Shown here: positions 51,550 through 61,996 of the stretch, one piece after another | Position numbering within the stretch: position 1 is the first letter of the stretch | Layout: the number at the start of each line of letters is the position of its first letter | From: Magnetospirillum aberrantis SpK | GTDB taxonomy: Bacteria; Pseudomonadota; Alphaproteobacteria; Rhodospirillales; Magnetospirillaceae | Direction of reading: 5' to 3' | Length of the DNA: 64,000 nt | Assembly (NCBI RefSeq): GCF_011022235.1 | Contig: NZ_JAAIYP010000027.1 | Span: 1-64,000, forward strand | Notes under the pieces: generated by a model | Databases searched by the model: none | Seen by the model: only the letters and a program-made list of their open reading frames with translations | What the model was told of the DNA's origin: nothing | Position numbers and translations under genes: made by a program

Positions 51550-52635
51550 CTATTTCACCGGATTGGTCAAAACGAACTGGTCGAAGCTGAATTCGGCCAC
51601 CCGCCACCACAATTGAATGTCACTGCGGAACGACTTCCACGGGCCGTAAATCTTGGCGAACTTGGGATTTTCCTTGGCGATCTCGTCATAAAGCTGGAAC
51701 GCCGCTTTTTGCGCCGCAACCATGACGTCCTTGGGATAAGGACGCAATTGGGTGCCGCCCGCCGCCAGCTTCTTCAGCGCGGTGATGTTCTGGACGTCGT
51801 ATTTGGCCTGCATGTCCAGCGTCGCCTCGGCACAGGCGGTGGCAAAGGCTTCCTTGTAGACCTTGGGCAGCTTGTCCCATTGCTCAAGGTTGACGTAGCA
51901 CGAGAACGTCGGCCCGCCTTCCCAGAAACCGGGGTAGTAGTAGTATTTCGCCACCTTGTAGAAAGCCAGCTTCTCGTCGTCATAGGGGCCGACCCATTCG
52001 GCGGCGTCGATCGTGCCCTTTTCCAAGGCCGGATAGATGTCGCCGCCGGCCAATTGCTGCGGCACCACGCCCAGCTTGGTCAGCACCCGGCCGGCGATGC
52101 CGGCGATGCGCATCTTGAGCCCGTCCAGGTCCTTGACCGACTTGATTTCCTTGCGGAACCAGCCGCCCATCTGGGTGCCCGAATTACCGGCGGGAAAATT
52201 GATGACGTTGTAATCTTTATAGAATTCGCGCACCAGTTCCAGACCGCCGCCGTGATAAAGCCAGGCATTGTTCTGCCGGGCGTTCAGGCCGAACGGCATC
52301 GCCGCCTCGAAGGCGAAGGTCGGGTCCTTGCCCACGTAGTAATAGGCCACGGAATGACCGCATTCGACGGTGCCTTGCTGAACCGCATCCAGCACCTGAA
52401 GGCCGGGCACGATCTCGCCGCCGGCGAAAACGCGAATCTGGAACTTGCCGTCCGTCAACTCGGCCACCCGCTTGGCGACGAATTCACCGCCGCCATAGAT
52501 GGTGTCCAGGCTTTTGGGAAAACTGGACGCCATGCGCCATTTGATTTCAGGCATGGTTTGCGCCAGAGCGGGCGCGGCGACGGTGCTGGCGGCGGCGCCG
52601 ACGGTAGCCGCCTTCAGGAAATTACGTCGTTCCAT
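51550..52635 (-). CDS. TakP-like TRAP-transporter substrate-binding protein (copy 2)
   Basis: A 361-residue protein started at 52635 behind GGAGGAAA. The signal (MERRNFLKAATVGAAAST) and body closely resemble copy 1, with the same ligand-site blocks TQMGGWFRKE and EWVGPYDDEK. Differences cluster in the first third and the C-terminal half (for example VGKDPTFAFEAAMPFGLN against the copy 1 version), so the two may bind different 2-oxo or hydroxy acids. The gap to copy 1 is 104 bp with a hairpin. The upstream frame to 52698 is not used. Confidence 0.88.
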   Translation of the reverse strand: MERRNFLKAATVGAAASTVAAPALAQTMPEIKWRMASSFPKSLDTIYGGGEFVAKRVAELTDGKFQIRVFAGGEIVPGLQVLDAVQQGTVECGHSVAYYYVGKDPTFAFEAAMPFGLNARQNNAWLYHGGGLELVREFYKDYNVINFPAGNSGTQMGGWFRKEIKSVKDLDGLKMRIAGIAGRVLTKLGVVPQQLAGGDIYPALEKGTIDAAEWVGPYDDEKLAFYKVAKYYYYPGFWEGGPTFSCYVNLEQWDKLPKVYKEAFATACAEATLDMQAKYDVQNITALKKLAAGGTQLRPYPKDVMVAAQKAAFQLYDEIAKENPKFAKIYGPWKSFRSDIQLWWRVAEFSFDQFVLTNPVK

Positions 52636-52662
52636 CGTTTCCTCCAGGTTCTTCATTTTGCG

Positions 52663-52680
52663 CCGGGCTTTTGCGCCCGG
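52663..52680. terminator. Small hairpin in the leader of TRAP copy 2
   Basis: CCGGGC, 6-nt loop, GCCCGG, on the minus strand between parC and the receptor gene. It may end parC transcripts or be a leader structure. Confidence 0.4.
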
Positions 52681-52752
52681 TCGCGTTGATCCTGGCATGA
52701 AGATGGTGGTCCGACCAGTCCTAAACCAGTCCCCGAAACTCCTGTTATAAAA

Positions 52753-54975
52753 TCAGGTGAACTTGTTGCTGCGCGGGAAACCGGTCGGCGGCAGACGGCC
52801 GACCGAGGCCCGCTTGCCCAGCCAGGGCGTCAGGTCGCTTTCGCTACGGGTGCGTTCGCCCATCTTCCACGACAGCCCTTCGGCCAGCGGGAAGACCTTG
52901 ATGTCGGCGACGCCGCCATCCCGATATTTTTGCAGCATGACGCCACGGCCGCGGGTCATCACCGGGATTTCCTCGGCCATGAACACCAAGAGCTTGCGGT
53001 TGGTGCCGATGATGGCGACCGCGTCGCCCTCGGCCGGAAGACAGAACGCCGCCTTCTCGCCGTCGCCGAGGTTCAGGACCATCTTGCCGGCCTTGGTCTG
53101 GGCGACCACCTCGGCTTCCTCGACCACGAAACCACGGCCACCGTCGGACGCCACCAACAGCTTGCGCCCGGCCTTGTGCGGGAAAACATGGATGATGTCG
53201 GCGTCGTTGGCCAGGTCGATCATCAGCCGCAACGGCTCGCCGAAACCACGTCCCGACGGCAGCTTGTCGCCGCCCAGGGTGTAGAAACGGCCGTCATTGG
53301 CGAAAAACAGGATCTTGTCGGTGGTTTCCGCCTTGATCGCGAATTTGAGCTGGTCGCCTTCCTTGAACTTCACCGAATCAAGCTGGTCCACATGGCCCTT
53401 CATGGCGCGAATCCAGCCTTTTTCCGACAAGATGACGGTGATCGGCTCGCGCTCGATAAAGGCTTCGATCGGCACCACCACGGCGCTCGGCGCCTCGCCC
53501 AGCACGGTTCGCCGGTCGCCGATCAGGGTGCCGGGGCCGAATTTCTTACGGATGCCGCCGACCTGGGTGGCGATGGTCGACCACCGCCGCCCCTCGTCCG
53601 CCAACAGGTTCTCCAGATCGGCCTTTTCCACCGACAGGTTGCCGTGCTCGGTCCGAATCTCCAGTTCCTGAAGCTTGTTCAGCGAGCGCAGGCGCATGTT
53701 GAGGATGGCCTCGGCCTGCACTTCGGTCAGTTGGAAGGTTCGGATCAGCTCGGCCTTGGGCTCGTCGGCGGTGCGGATGATATGGATGACCTTGTCCAGG
53801 TCGGCATAGACCTTGAGAAAGCCCTCCAGCACCTCAAGCCGCCTGGCGATCTTCTCCAGACGATGGCGGGTGCGGCGTTCCAACACCTCCATGCGATGAT
53901 CGAGGAAGGCGCGCAACACCTCCTTGAGGTTCATGACCCGCGGTACCGCGTCCTTGTCCAGGACGTTCATGTTCAGCCCGATACGGACTTCCAGGTCGGT
54001 CTGACGGAACAGTTGCTCCATCAGGTGCTCGGCCTCGATCGTCCGGTTACGCGGTTCCAGGACGATGCGCACGTCCTCGGCCGATTCGTCGCGGATATCG
54101 GCCAGAAGCGGCAGCTTCTTCTCTGTCAGCAGTTCGGCGACCTTTTCGATCACCTTGGATTTCTGCACCTGATAGGGAATCTCGCTGACCACGATCTGAT
54201 AAAGACCGTGCGACAGCTTTTCCACCTCCCATTTGGCGCGCAGCCGGAAGGCGCCGCGACCGGTACGGTAGGCCTCGGCCACCGCTTCCGGGCTTTCCAC
54301 CAGCACGCCGCCGGTGGGGAAATCTGGACCGGGCATCAGCGCGATCAGCGCGTCCACCGAACATTCCGGTTCCTTGATCAACAGCCCCAGCGCGTCGCAG
54401 ATTTCGCCCACGTTGTGCGGCGGAATGCTGGTGGCCATGCCGACCGCGATGCCGGTGGCGCCGTTGGCCAACAGATTAGGGAACGCCGCCGGCATGACCA
54501 TCGGCTCGCTTTCGGTGCCGTCATAGGTCGGGCGGAAATCGACCGCGTCCTCGTCCAGCCCCTCCATCAGCGCGGCGGCGATGGCGGTCAGCTTGGCCTC
54601 GGTGTATCGCATGGCGGCGGCGTTGTCGCCGTCGATGTTGCCGAAATTGCCCTGTCCTTCGACCAGCGGATAACGCACCGCGAAATCCTGGGCCAGACGG
54701 ACCATGGCGTCATAGACCGCCACGTCGCCATGTGGATGATACTTACCGATGACGTCGCCAACCACACGGGCGCACTTCTTGAAACCGCCTTCCGGGTCCA
54801 GCTTGAGCTGGCGCATGGCGAACAACAGACGGCGGTGCACCGGCTTGAGGCCATCGCGCACGTCGGGCAACGACCGCGAAACGATGGTGGACATGGCATA
54901 GGCGAGATAACGCTCTCCGAGCGCTTCGGTCAGCGACGTCTCGCGGATTTCCGCCGCAGCGGCAGATTCGGTCAT
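52753..54975 (-). CDS. parC: Topoisomerase IV subunit A
   Basis: A 740-residue type IIA topoisomerase breakage-reunion subunit. The CAP-like domain has KYHPHGD and the catalytic Tyr124 in AMRYTEAKL. The length (740) and a C-terminal domain of beta-pinwheel blades (for example [20 protein letters not shown]) favour ParC over GyrA; no GyrA box (QRRGGKG) is seen. It decatenates chromosomes with ParE. In the quinolone pocket the residue equal to E. coli ParC Ser80 is Val85 and the Glu84 position is Asp89. It lies downstream of recO in the same direction. Confidence 0.93.
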   Translation of the reverse strand: MTESAAAAEIRETSLTEALGERYLAYAMSTIVSRSLPDVRDGLKPVHRRLLFAMRQLKLDPEGGFKKCARVVGDVIGKYHPHGDVAVYDAMVRLAQDFAVRYPLVEGQGNFGNIDGDNAAAMRYTEAKLTAIAAALMEGLDEDAVDFRPTYDGTESEPMVMPAAFPNLLANGATGIAVGMATSIPPHNVGEICDALGLLIKEPECSVDALIALMPGPDFPTGGVLVESPEAVAEAYRTGRGAFRLRAKWEVEKLSHGLYQIVVSEIPYQVQKSKVIEKVAELLTEKKLPLLADIRDESAEDVRIVLEPRNRTIEAEHLMEQLFRQTDLEVRIGLNMNVLDKDAVPRVMNLKEVLRAFLDHRMEVLERRTRHRLEKIARRLEVLEGFLKVYADLDKVIHIIRTADEPKAELIRTFQLTEVQAEAILNMRLRSLNKLQELEIRTEHGNLSVEKADLENLLADEGRRWSTIATQVGGIRKKFGPGTLIGDRRTVLGEAPSAVVVPIEAFIEREPITVILSEKGWIRAMKGHVDQLDSVKFKEGDQLKFAIKAETTDKILFFANDGRFYTLGGDKLPSGRGFGEPLRLMIDLANDADIIHVFPHKAGRKLLVASDGGRGFVVEEAEVVAQTKAGKMVLNLGDGEKAAFCLPAEGDAVAIIGTNRKLLVFMAEEIPVMTRGRGVMLQKYRDGGVADIKVFPLAEGLSWKMGERTRSESDLTPWLGKRASVGRLPPTGFPRSNKFT

Positions 54976-55018
54976 GCAACTCCCCAGTTCTCAAGGCCGG
55001 ACCCGGCGCATGGTATTT

Positions 55019-55732
55019 TCAGGGCCGGAAACGGTCAACCAATCGCGCACGCGCCGCCGGCAACGCCTGATGGTGCGGCGCCAGCACGTGACGGTCGAGA
55101 AAAAAGCCGGTCAAGGCCAAGCCATCCCACACCTCGCGCGCCGTCCCCTCGCCGCCCGCCGCCAGGAAACGCGGCAGGGACAACAGCTTGTCGCGATACG
55201 GCTCGCCCGCCGAAGCCGACACAGCGCGGCCGCTTTTCGGACTGACGAAGGCCAGATCATCGTTTGCGCCGGTGGCGGCACAGGCCGTCAGATCCAGCCC
55301 ATAGCCCAAATCGCGCAACAGCGCCAATTCCCAATGCACATAGACGCTGGGCCACACCTCTCCGGCGAGCGCATCCAGGAAAACCACCAGCGCGGCGTGG
55401 GCGGCGGCATGCGGCTGGCGTTCGGGCAACGCCACCTCGGCTACGGCACAGGCCGCCGCCAGGGCCGACAGGCGGGCCGGATCGTCGAACACCAAGGCCG
55501 CGTGGGCGCGCAGCAGTTCGACCCGGAAACTTCCCAACTGGTCGGCCAGACGAGCCCGCCACGTCACCCGCACCCGGTTGCCGGGTTGCAGCACACCGCG
55601 CTTTTCCTTGCCGGTCCCGCCATGGACCAGGGCGGAATGACGGCCATGGGCGGCGGTCAGCACCGACGCCACCACCCCGTTTTCCCCCAGGGGCCGGCAA
55701 GCCAGCACGATGCCGTCGTCGACCCAATCCAT
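55019..55732 (-). CDS. recO: DNA repair protein RecO
   Basis: A 237-residue protein beginning at 55732, where the ATG overlaps the stop of the small membrane-protein gene (ATGA). The N-terminal OB-fold reads DDGIVLACRPLGENGVVASVLT and GGTGKEKRGVLQPGN; the C-terminal helical domain lacks the zinc-finger cysteines of some RecO proteins, as is common in alphaproteobacteria. RecO loads RecA with RecR at gaps. The era-recO order is conserved in the group. Confidence 0.88.
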   Translation of the reverse strand: MDWVDDGIVLACRPLGENGVVASVLTAAHGRHSALVHGGTGKEKRGVLQPGNRVRVTWRARLADQLGSFRVELLRAHAALVFDDPARLSALAAACAVAEVALPERQPHAAAHAALVVFLDALAGEVWPSVYVHWELALLRDLGYGLDLTACAATGANDDLAFVSPKSGRAVSASAGEPYRDKLLSLPRFLAAGGEGTAREVWDGLALTGFFLDRHVLAPHHQALPAARARLVDRFRP

Positions 55733-55941
55733 CACCACAGGCCCCAGACCACCAGCCCGCCCCCGACCGCGGCCAGGATCATGCCGCCAGCGGCGATGGC
55801 CACCGCCCAGCGCGCGATGGGCGGCGGATTGGCGAACGCCTCCTCGCTCCAGGCGCCCTTGCGCAAACGGTATTGCAGCACCGCCACCAGCAACAGCGTT
55901 CCCAACCACAACAGGATCACGCCGACGCCGTGCATGCTCAT
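55732..55941 (-). CDS. Small two-helix membrane protein between era and recO
   Basis: A 69-residue protein with two hydrophobic stretches (about 5-21, GVGVILLWLGTLLLVAV, and 47-66, AVAIAAGGMILAAVGGG). It begins 9 bp after era and its stop overlaps the recO start, so it is translated as part of the housekeeping operon. The function is unknown. The tight coupling is the main argument that it is real. Confidence 0.65.
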   Translation of the reverse strand: MSMHGVGVILLWLGTLLLVAVLQYRLRKGAWSEEAFANPPPIARWAVAIAAGGMILAAVGGGLVVWGLW

Positions 55942-55950
55942 GCCGGTTGC

Positions 55951-56862
55951 CTAAACGTCGAAATCCAGGCCCATCTCGCTGTAATGCGAGCGCCGGTCCT
56001 GCCAGTCTTCCTTGACCTTGACGTGCAGGAACAGATGGACCCGACGCTCCAGAAGCGCCTCCAACTCCTCGCGCGCGGCGGCGCCGATGGCCTTGATCTG
56101 GTGGCCGCCCTTGCCCACCACGATAGCCTTTTGGCTTTCGCGCTGAATGAAGATGACCTGATCGATGCGGGCGGAACCGTCGGGGCGTTCCTCCCAATTC
56201 TCGGTTTCGACGGTCAACGCATAAGGCAGTTCCTCGTGCAGCTTGAGGAACGCCTTTTCGCGGGTGATCTCGGCCGCCAGCATGCGCTGCGGCAAATCCG
56301 AGACCTCGTCCTCGGGGAACATCCACGGCCCCAGCGGCGTGCGTTCGGTCAACACCTCCAGCAACGGAGCCAGCCCGTCCCCCTTGAGCGCGGAGATCAT
56401 GAAGACGTCGGTGAACAATCCTTCCGCGTGCAAACGTGCCGCCAGTTCCAGAAGCTTTTCCTTCTTGACCGCGTCCACCTTGTTCAACACCAGCACCGCC
56501 TGGCGCTTGGCTTCCTTCAGTTTCTCGACGATGGCCCGCGTGTCGTCGTCATAGCCGCGATGGGCATCGACCAGCAGGCACACCAGATCGGCGTCCGAGG
56601 CGCCGTTCCAGGCGGCGGCCACCATGGCCCGGTCAAGCCGGCGGCGCGGCTGGAAGATGCCGGGGGTGTCGACCAGGATGACCTGGGCGGGACCTTGCAT
56701 CAGGATGCCCAGCACGCGGAACCGCGTGGTCTGGACCTTGGGCGAGACGATGGAGACCTTGGTTCCCACCAGCGCGTTGACCAACGTGGACTTGCCGGCG
56801 TTGGGCGCGCCGACGATGGCCACGTAGCCACATCGCCTCTCGTTTTCGGGAACCTCGGTCAT
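55951..56862 (-). CDS. era: GTPase Era
   Basis: A 303-residue ribosome-assembly GTPase. G1 GAPNAGKSTL (18-27), G2 region TTRFRVLG, G3 DTPG, G4 NKVD and G5 SALKG are present, followed by a KH domain with VGKGGHQIKAIGAAAREEL and the C-terminal acidic end. Era acts on the 16S rRNA 3' end. It overlaps rnc by 4 bp. Confidence 0.96.
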   Translation of the reverse strand: MTEVPENERRCGYVAIVGAPNAGKSTLVNALVGTKVSIVSPKVQTTRFRVLGILMQGPAQVILVDTPGIFQPRRRLDRAMVAAAWNGASDADLVCLLVDAHRGYDDDTRAIVEKLKEAKRQAVLVLNKVDAVKKEKLLELAARLHAEGLFTDVFMISALKGDGLAPLLEVLTERTPLGPWMFPEDEVSDLPQRMLAAEITREKAFLKLHEELPYALTVETENWEERPDGSARIDQVIFIQRESQKAIVVGKGGHQIKAIGAAAREELEALLERRVHLFLHVKVKEDWQDRRSHYSEMGLDFDV

Positions 56863-57545
56863 TTCTTCACGTTCTCCAGCATCTGGGCGGCGGCGGCCTG
56901 TTCCGCCGCGCGTTTGGACGGCCCTTGGGCGGTAACCGTCTCGACACCCTCCACCTCGACCGCGACACTGAACAGCGGTTCATGCGGCGGCCCCTCGGTG
57001 CCGACCGTAACATAAACCGGCAGCTTCTTGCCTCGCCCTTGCGCCCATTCCTGAAGCGCGGTCTTGGCGTCCTTGGGCGGCGCGTGCGCCTCGTCCATCA
57101 GGGGCGTCCACATGGAGCGCACGAAATCCTGGGCCACCGCGAAACCGGCATCGGCGAACAGGGCGCCGATCATCGCCTCGCAAGCGTCGGCCAACAGACC
57201 GGGATTGGCCCGCCCGCCAGCGTCTTCCTCGCCACGCGAAAGCACCAGATGGTCCGGCAATCCGATAATCAGGGCGACGCGGGCCAGGGCCTCGCGGCAC
57301 ACCAAGGCGGCGTGACGGCGAGCCAAGGCACCTTCGGCTTCACCGGGAAAGCGGTGAAACAGCATGTCGGCAACCACCAGCCCCAACACCCGGTCGCCCA
57401 GGAATTCCAGACGCTCGTAGGGGGTGGCGCGGCGCGGCGCGCGGCCATGCACCACCGACGGATGGGTCAGCGCCTGGGTCAAAAGGCCGGGGTCGGCGAA
57501 ACGATGTCCCAGCCGCCGAGCCAGTTCTTGCAGCCGGGCCGCCAT
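56859..57545 (-). CDS. rnc: Ribonuclease III
   Basis: A 228-residue double-strand RNase. The signature ERLEFLGDRVLGLVVADML carries Glu44, Glu47 and Asp51, and LLADACEAMIGALFADAG carries the later metal-binding Asp and Glu. A double-stranded-RNA-binding domain (about 155-225) ends in GPSKRAAEQAAAAQML. It is coupled to era by ATGA overlap and starts 3 bp after lepB. Confidence 0.96.
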   Translation of the reverse strand: MAARLQELARRLGHRFADPGLLTQALTHPSVVHGRAPRRATPYERLEFLGDRVLGLVVADMLFHRFPGEAEGALARRHAALVCREALARVALIIGLPDHLVLSRGEEDAGGRANPGLLADACEAMIGALFADAGFAVAQDFVRSMWTPLMDEAHAPPKDAKTALQEWAQGRGKKLPVYVTVGTEGPPHEPLFSVAVEVEGVETVTAQGPSKRAAEQAAAAQMLENVKK

Positions 57546-57548
57546 GGG

Positions 57549-58292
57549 TCAACCGACCCCCGACAACAGCCGCGAGAAGCGGATGGCCCAGGGCCAGCGC
57601 CAGAACTCCCACAACGCCGCCGAACCATCGGTCGAGAAGAAGATCACCTCGGCCCGGCCGACCAGATTGGCGGCGGGAACGTAACCCACTTCGTTCAGGA
57701 AACGGGAATCGGCCGAATTGTCGCGGTTGTCGCCCATCATGAAGTAATGACCAGCCGGCACAACGTATTCCGGGGTGTTGTCGGCCATGCCGTTGTCGCC
57801 GGCATATTCGATGACGCGGTGCTGGCGTCCGCCCGGCAGGGTCTCGATATATTGCGGCGCGCGCATGATGTTGCCTTCGCGCGTCATCTCGACGAAATCC
57901 TCGATACGCTCGCGCTGCACCGCCTCGCCGTTGATGTGCAGGACGCCGGCGACCACCTGGATGCGGTCGCCGGGCAAACCGACCACGCGCTTGATGTAGT
58001 CGATCTTGTTCTCGGGCGGCTTCTTGAACACCACCACGTCGCCACGCTCGGGCATCTTCTCCAGGATGCGGCCGCCGTTGGGGCCGACGCTGAAGGGCAT
58101 GGAATGGCGAGAATAGCCGTAGGCGTATTTCGACACGAACAGATAGTCGCCAACCAGCAACGTCGGAATCATCGATCCCGAGGGAATGTTGAACGGTTCG
58201 AACGCCACGGTTCGTACCACGCCGGCGATCAGCATGGCGTAGAACACCGTCTTGATGGTTTCCCAAGCGCCGGTGGGTTTCCCTCTGGACAT
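57549..58292 (-). CDS. lepB: Signal peptidase I
   Basis: A 247-residue membrane serine protease that removes signal peptides. One N-terminal helix (about 14-32), catalytic Ser40 (FNIPSGSMIPTLLVGD) and general-base Lys101 (DYIKRVVGLPGD), then the C-terminal GDNRDNSADSR box. The length is normal. It is followed by rnc after 3 bp. Confidence 0.95.
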   Translation of the reverse strand: MSRGKPTGAWETIKTVFYAMLIAGVVRTVAFEPFNIPSGSMIPTLLVGDYLFVSKYAYGYSRHSMPFSVGPNGGRILEKMPERGDVVVFKKPPENKIDYIKRVVGLPGDRIQVVAGVLHINGEAVQRERIEDFVEMTREGNIMRAPQYIETLPGGRQHRVIEYAGDNGMADNTPEYVVPAGHYFMMGDNRDNSADSRFLNEVGYVPAANLVGRAEVIFFSTDGSAALWEFWRWPWAIRFSRLLSGVG

Positions 58293-58401
58293 AAAAAGCG
58301 CGTCCTAACTTATTGATTCGGCGGAATCGGCCGGTACGGCCGCCGCTCGTTCGATCCGCGCGAGCAAACCAGCCCACACCGCCGCTGTCAAGCCACAGCC
58401 G

Positions 58402-59151
58402 TCAGACGGCACCCGCACCACGTCGTGCCTCGTCCATCAGCGCCCGCATGTGGCGGATCGACGCCTCGAAGCCGACGAAGATCGCCTCGCCCACCAGGAA
58501 GTGGCCGATGTTGAGCTCGCGGATCGAGGCGATGGCGGCGATGGGCTTGACCGTGTCGAAGGAAAGCCCGTGACCGGCATGGCATTCCAGGCCGATGGCG
58601 GCGGCATGGCCGGCGGCGGTGACGATGCGCGCCAGTTCGGCGTCGCGCGCCGCGCCTTCCTGGTCGCAATAGGCGCCGGTGTGCAGTTCCACCACCGGCG
58701 CGCCAATGGCCCTGGAAGCGTCCAACTGGCGCGGGTCGGGCTCGATGAACATGGAGACGCGGATGCCGGCCTCCGTCAGCCTGGCCACCATGGGGCGCAG
58801 CCGCTCGACCTGTCCTGCCACGTCCAGGCCGCCCTCGGTGGTGCGTTCCTCGCGCTTCTCAGGGACGATGCAGGCAGCGTGCGGACGATGGCGCAGGGCG
58901 ATGGCCACCATTTCGTCGGTGGCCGCCATCTCTAGATTCAGCGGCAACTGGATCTCGTTGGACAGGCGGGCGATGTCGCTGTCGGAAATATGGCGCCGAT
59001 CCTCGCGCAGATGGGCGGTGATGCCGTCGGCGCCGGCGGCGGCGGCCAGATGGGCGGCACGGACAGGATCGGGATGACGGCCGCCGCGGGCGTTGCGGAT
59101 GGTCGCCACGTGATCGATGTTGATGCCGAGACGCAAGGTGCGCGCGGTCAT
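58402..59151 (-). CDS. pdxJ: Pyridoxine 5'-phosphate synthase
   Basis: A 249-residue TIM-barrel enzyme that condenses 1-deoxy-D-xylulose 5-phosphate with 3-amino-1-hydroxyacetone phosphate to form pyridoxine 5'-phosphate. The N-terminus [17 protein letters not shown], the [14 protein letters not shown] strand and [13 protein letters not shown] are diagnostic. In many alphaproteobacteria acpS follows pdxJ; here only 109 bp separate pdxJ from lepB and no acpS is present. Confidence 0.95.
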   Translation of the reverse strand: MTARTLRLGINIDHVATIRNARGGRHPDPVRAAHLAAAAGADGITAHLREDRRHISDSDIARLSNEIQLPLNLEMAATDEMVAIALRHRPHAACIVPEKREERTTEGGLDVAGQVERLRPMVARLTEAGIRVSMFIEPDPRQLDASRAIGAPVVELHTGAYCDQEGAARDAELARIVTAAGHAAAIGLECHAGHGLSFDTVKPIAAIASIRELNIGHFLVGEAIFVGFEASIRHMRALMDEARRGAGAV

Positions 59152-59173
59152 GCTCTGGTCTCTCCTGAACAGG

Positions 59174-61333
59174 TCAGTTGCGGGCGCGTTCGACCGAATT
59201 GATCGCCGGCGTGGCGCGAAGCGCGGCGATGATGTTGGTCAGGTGCTTCACGTCCCGCACTTCGATGTCGAGGATCATCTCGAAGAATTCCGTGGTGCGG
59301 TTGGTGATCTTGAGATTGATGATGTTGCCCATGTTCTTGGCGATCAACGTGGTGATCGCCCCAAGCGCGCCGGGTTCGTTGTTCACCACCAGATCGACGC
59401 GGCCCACATGGACGCTGCTTTCCCCCGCTTCCCAGCTGATATCCAGCCAGCGTTCGGGGGTGTTGGCGTATTGTTCGAGGTTGTCGCAGTCGATGGTGTG
59501 GACGGTGACGCCCTTGCCAGTGGTGACGATGCCGACGATGCGGTCGCCGGGCAACGGATGGCAGCATCCGGCGAAATGCACCGCCATGCCGGGAATCAAA
59601 CCCTTGATGGGAACGGCGTTGGCGCGGTCCTTGGCCGGCACCGGCGGCTTGCCCTTGGCCAGGGCGACGACGTTGGTGTCGGGGCGCTGCGCGGTCTTGA
59701 GCTCGGGATAGACCTGGGCGACCACGTCCTTGCCGGTCAGCGACCCCTCGCCCACCATGGCGACAAGGTCGTCGACCGTCGGCGCCTTGAAGAACTTGAT
59801 GACGCCCTCGGCGCCCTTTTCGGTGAATTCGTATCCTTCCTGGCGGAAGGCGCGCACCAGAATGGCCCGCCCCAAATCGACGTATTGCGCACGCTGTTGG
59901 GTGCGGACGAAACGGCGGATGCGGGCGCGGGCCTTGCCGGTGACGACGAAACGTTCCCAGGTTGGGCTGGGCGTCTGCGCCTTCGAGGTGATGATCTCGA
60001 CCTGGTCGCCGTTCTGAAGCCGCGAGCGGAGCGGCATGATGCGGCCATTGATCTTGGCGCCCACGCAGGTATCGCCGACATCCGAGTGCACCGCATAGGC
60101 GAAATCCACCGGCGTCGCCCCGGACGGCAACGCAATCAGGTCGCCCTTGGGGCTGAAACAGAACACCTGGTCCTGGAACATCTCGAGCTTGGTGTGCTCA
60201 AGGAATTCGTCGGGATTCGAGGCGTGTTCGAGGATGTCCAAAAGCTCGCGCAGCCAGCGGTACTGGCGGCCATCGGTGACCTTTTGGTTGGAATTGCCCG
60301 CAGACTTGTATTTCCAATGGGCGGCCACGCCCAGTTCGGACACCTCGTGCATCTCGTGGGTGCGGATCTGCACCTCGATGCGATGGCGTTCGGGGCCGAA
60401 CACCCCGGTATGCAACGAACGATAGCCATTGGGTTTCGGCGTCGAGATGTAATCCTTGAAGCGGTTCGGCACCATCGGATACTTGGAATGGATCACGCCA
60501 AGCGCGCGATAACAATCCTCGATGGACGGAACGGCGACACGGAAAGCCATGATGTCGGACAATTGCTCGAACCCGACATTCTTGCGCTGCATCTTGAGCC
60601 AGATGGAATAAGGCGTCTTTTCACGCCCCGAGACGGTGGCCTCGACCCCCGCCTCTTCCAGGGTCTTGCGCAATTCCTCGAGGATGCGGCCGATCAGGTC
60701 GCCGCCTTGTTCGCGCAGGAAGTTCAGACGCGCGATGATCGAGGAACGGGCCTCACCGTGCAATTCGGTGAACGCCAGATCCTCAAGCTCCATCTTGATC
60801 TCCTGCATGCCGATTCGTTCGGCAAGCGGCGCGTAGATCTCCATGGTTTCAAGCGCGATGCGGCGGCGCTTTTCCGGCTTTTGGATGTAATGCAGCGTGC
60901 GCATGTTGTGCACGCGGTCGGCCAGCTTGACCAGCAGGACGCGAATGTCCTCGCTCATGGCGATGACCAGCTTGCGCAGGTTTTCGGCCTGCTTGGCGTG
61001 GTCGGACTGCATCTCGATGCGCGACAGCTTGGTGACGCCATCGACAAGACGGGCGATCTCCGAGCCGAACAACTTGTCGATGTCCTCCAGCGTCGCCGGA
61101 GTGTCCTCGATGGTGTCGTGCAACAGCGCGGTGATGATGGACGACGAATCCAACCGGTACTTGGTCAGGATTCCAGCCACTTCGATGGGATGCGAGAAAT
61201 AAGGGTCGCCAGAAGCACGCTTCTGCGAGCCATGCATCTTCATGGCGAAGACGTAGGCGCGGTTGATGGCGTCTTCGTCCGCGTTGGGATCGTAGGACTT
61301 GACCCGCTCGACCAGTTCGAATTGGCGCATCAT
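59174..61333 (-). CDS. rsh: Bifunctional (p)ppGpp synthetase/hydrolase (RSH)
   Basis: A 719-residue RSH protein (start 61333; the next codon is also ATG). The hydrolase HD domain has HDTIEDT, and the synthetase domain has [29 protein letters not shown] and NGYRSLHT, so both activities look intact. TGS ([18 protein letters not shown]) and C-terminal ACT domains follow. Alphaproteobacteria usually have a single such enzyme. It follows rpoZ by 90 bp and precedes pdxJ by 22 bp. Confidence 0.95.
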   Translation of the reverse strand: MMRQFELVERVKSYDPNADEDAINRAYVFAMKMHGSQKRASGDPYFSHPIEVAGILTKYRLDSSSIITALLHDTIEDTPATLEDIDKLFGSEIARLVDGVTKLSRIEMQSDHAKQAENLRKLVIAMSEDIRVLLVKLADRVHNMRTLHYIQKPEKRRRIALETMEIYAPLAERIGMQEIKMELEDLAFTELHGEARSSIIARLNFLREQGGDLIGRILEELRKTLEEAGVEATVSGREKTPYSIWLKMQRKNVGFEQLSDIMAFRVAVPSIEDCYRALGVIHSKYPMVPNRFKDYISTPKPNGYRSLHTGVFGPERHRIEVQIRTHEMHEVSELGVAAHWKYKSAGNSNQKVTDGRQYRWLRELLDILEHASNPDEFLEHTKLEMFQDQVFCFSPKGDLIALPSGATPVDFAYAVHSDVGDTCVGAKINGRIMPLRSRLQNGDQVEIITSKAQTPSPTWERFVVTGKARARIRRFVRTQQRAQYVDLGRAILVRAFRQEGYEFTEKGAEGVIKFFKAPTVDDLVAMVGEGSLTGKDVVAQVYPELKTAQRPDTNVVALAKGKPPVPAKDRANAVPIKGLIPGMAVHFAGCCHPLPGDRIVGIVTTGKGVTVHTIDCDNLEQYANTPERWLDISWEAGESSVHVGRVDLVVNNEPGALGAITTLIAKNMGNIINLKITNRTTEFFEMILDIEVRDVKHLTNIIAALRATPAINSVERARN

Positions 61334-61423
61334 GGTCTGTTCATCCTGCCGGGCGCGCCGCTTTCCGGGCAAGGTCGGGGGCGGCACAAGGCGATCGCCT
61401 CACCACGACCGCCCCCTTGACAC

Positions 61424-61816
61424 TTACTCTTCGATGTCGCCGCCGAAGCCGTCGGCATCGAAATCGGCGCCACCATCGGAAACGGTCAGGCCATCCTCGA
61501 TGACCTCTTCCTCGGACGCGATGTTCTCGAAAGCCATGTCGCCGTCGGGCATGAAGGATTCCATCTCGTCCTCCTCCGGCTCGTCAACCTCGACATGCTT
61601 TTGCAGGCCCGAAACCAGACTGTTGCGCAGGCCGTCCAACGGAACGGTGTCGTCGGCGATTTCACGCAACGCCACCACCGGGTTCTTGTCGTTGTCGCGC
61701 TCGACGGTCAGCTTGCTGCCCGAGGAGACGTCGCGAGCCCGCTGGGCGGCGATCAGAACCAGTTCGAACCTGTTCGGAACCTTCAATACGCAGTCTTCTA
61801 CCGTAACGCGCGCCAT
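61424..61816 (-). CDS. rpoZ: RNA polymerase omega subunit
   Basis: A 130-residue omega subunit. The start at 61816 ([19 protein letters not shown]) fits the family and has AAAGGACG upstream; a longer frame is open. The conserved core [19 protein letters not shown] and [15 protein letters not shown] is followed by an acidic tail with a Glu-rich run and Asp/Gly end. It is the first gene of the rsh-containing cluster and has a promoter upstream. Confidence 0.94.
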   Translation of the reverse strand: MARVTVEDCVLKVPNRFELVLIAAQRARDVSSGSKLTVERDNDKNPVVALREIADDTVPLDGLRNSLVSGLQKHVEVDEPEEDEMESFMPDGDMAFENIASEEEVIEDGLTVSDGGADFDADGFGGDIEE

Positions 61817-61856
61817 AGAACGTCCTTTGATGAATGCGTCCGCGAAAAGAGTCCTG

Positions 61857-61886
61857 CTTATATATTGCCGCCAGCGGCGAAAGCAA
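61857..61886 (-). promoter_or_regulatory. Candidate sigma-70 promoter of rpoZ
   Basis: On the minus strand TTGCTT (61886-61881), then a 16-18 bp spacer and TATATAAG (61864-61857). The predicted start gives a leader of about 35 nt to the rpoZ ATG. The divergent NYN gene starts at 61997. Confidence 0.6.
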
Positions 61887-61996
61887 GCACTCACGACGAA
61901 TGACAGCCCCTTGCCCCTTGCGGGTCAAAGACACAGGGCCTAGGTTAGCACCATTGTCGCCGCCAGGGTCACCCCGGCTTCATTGTTTCCAAAAAC

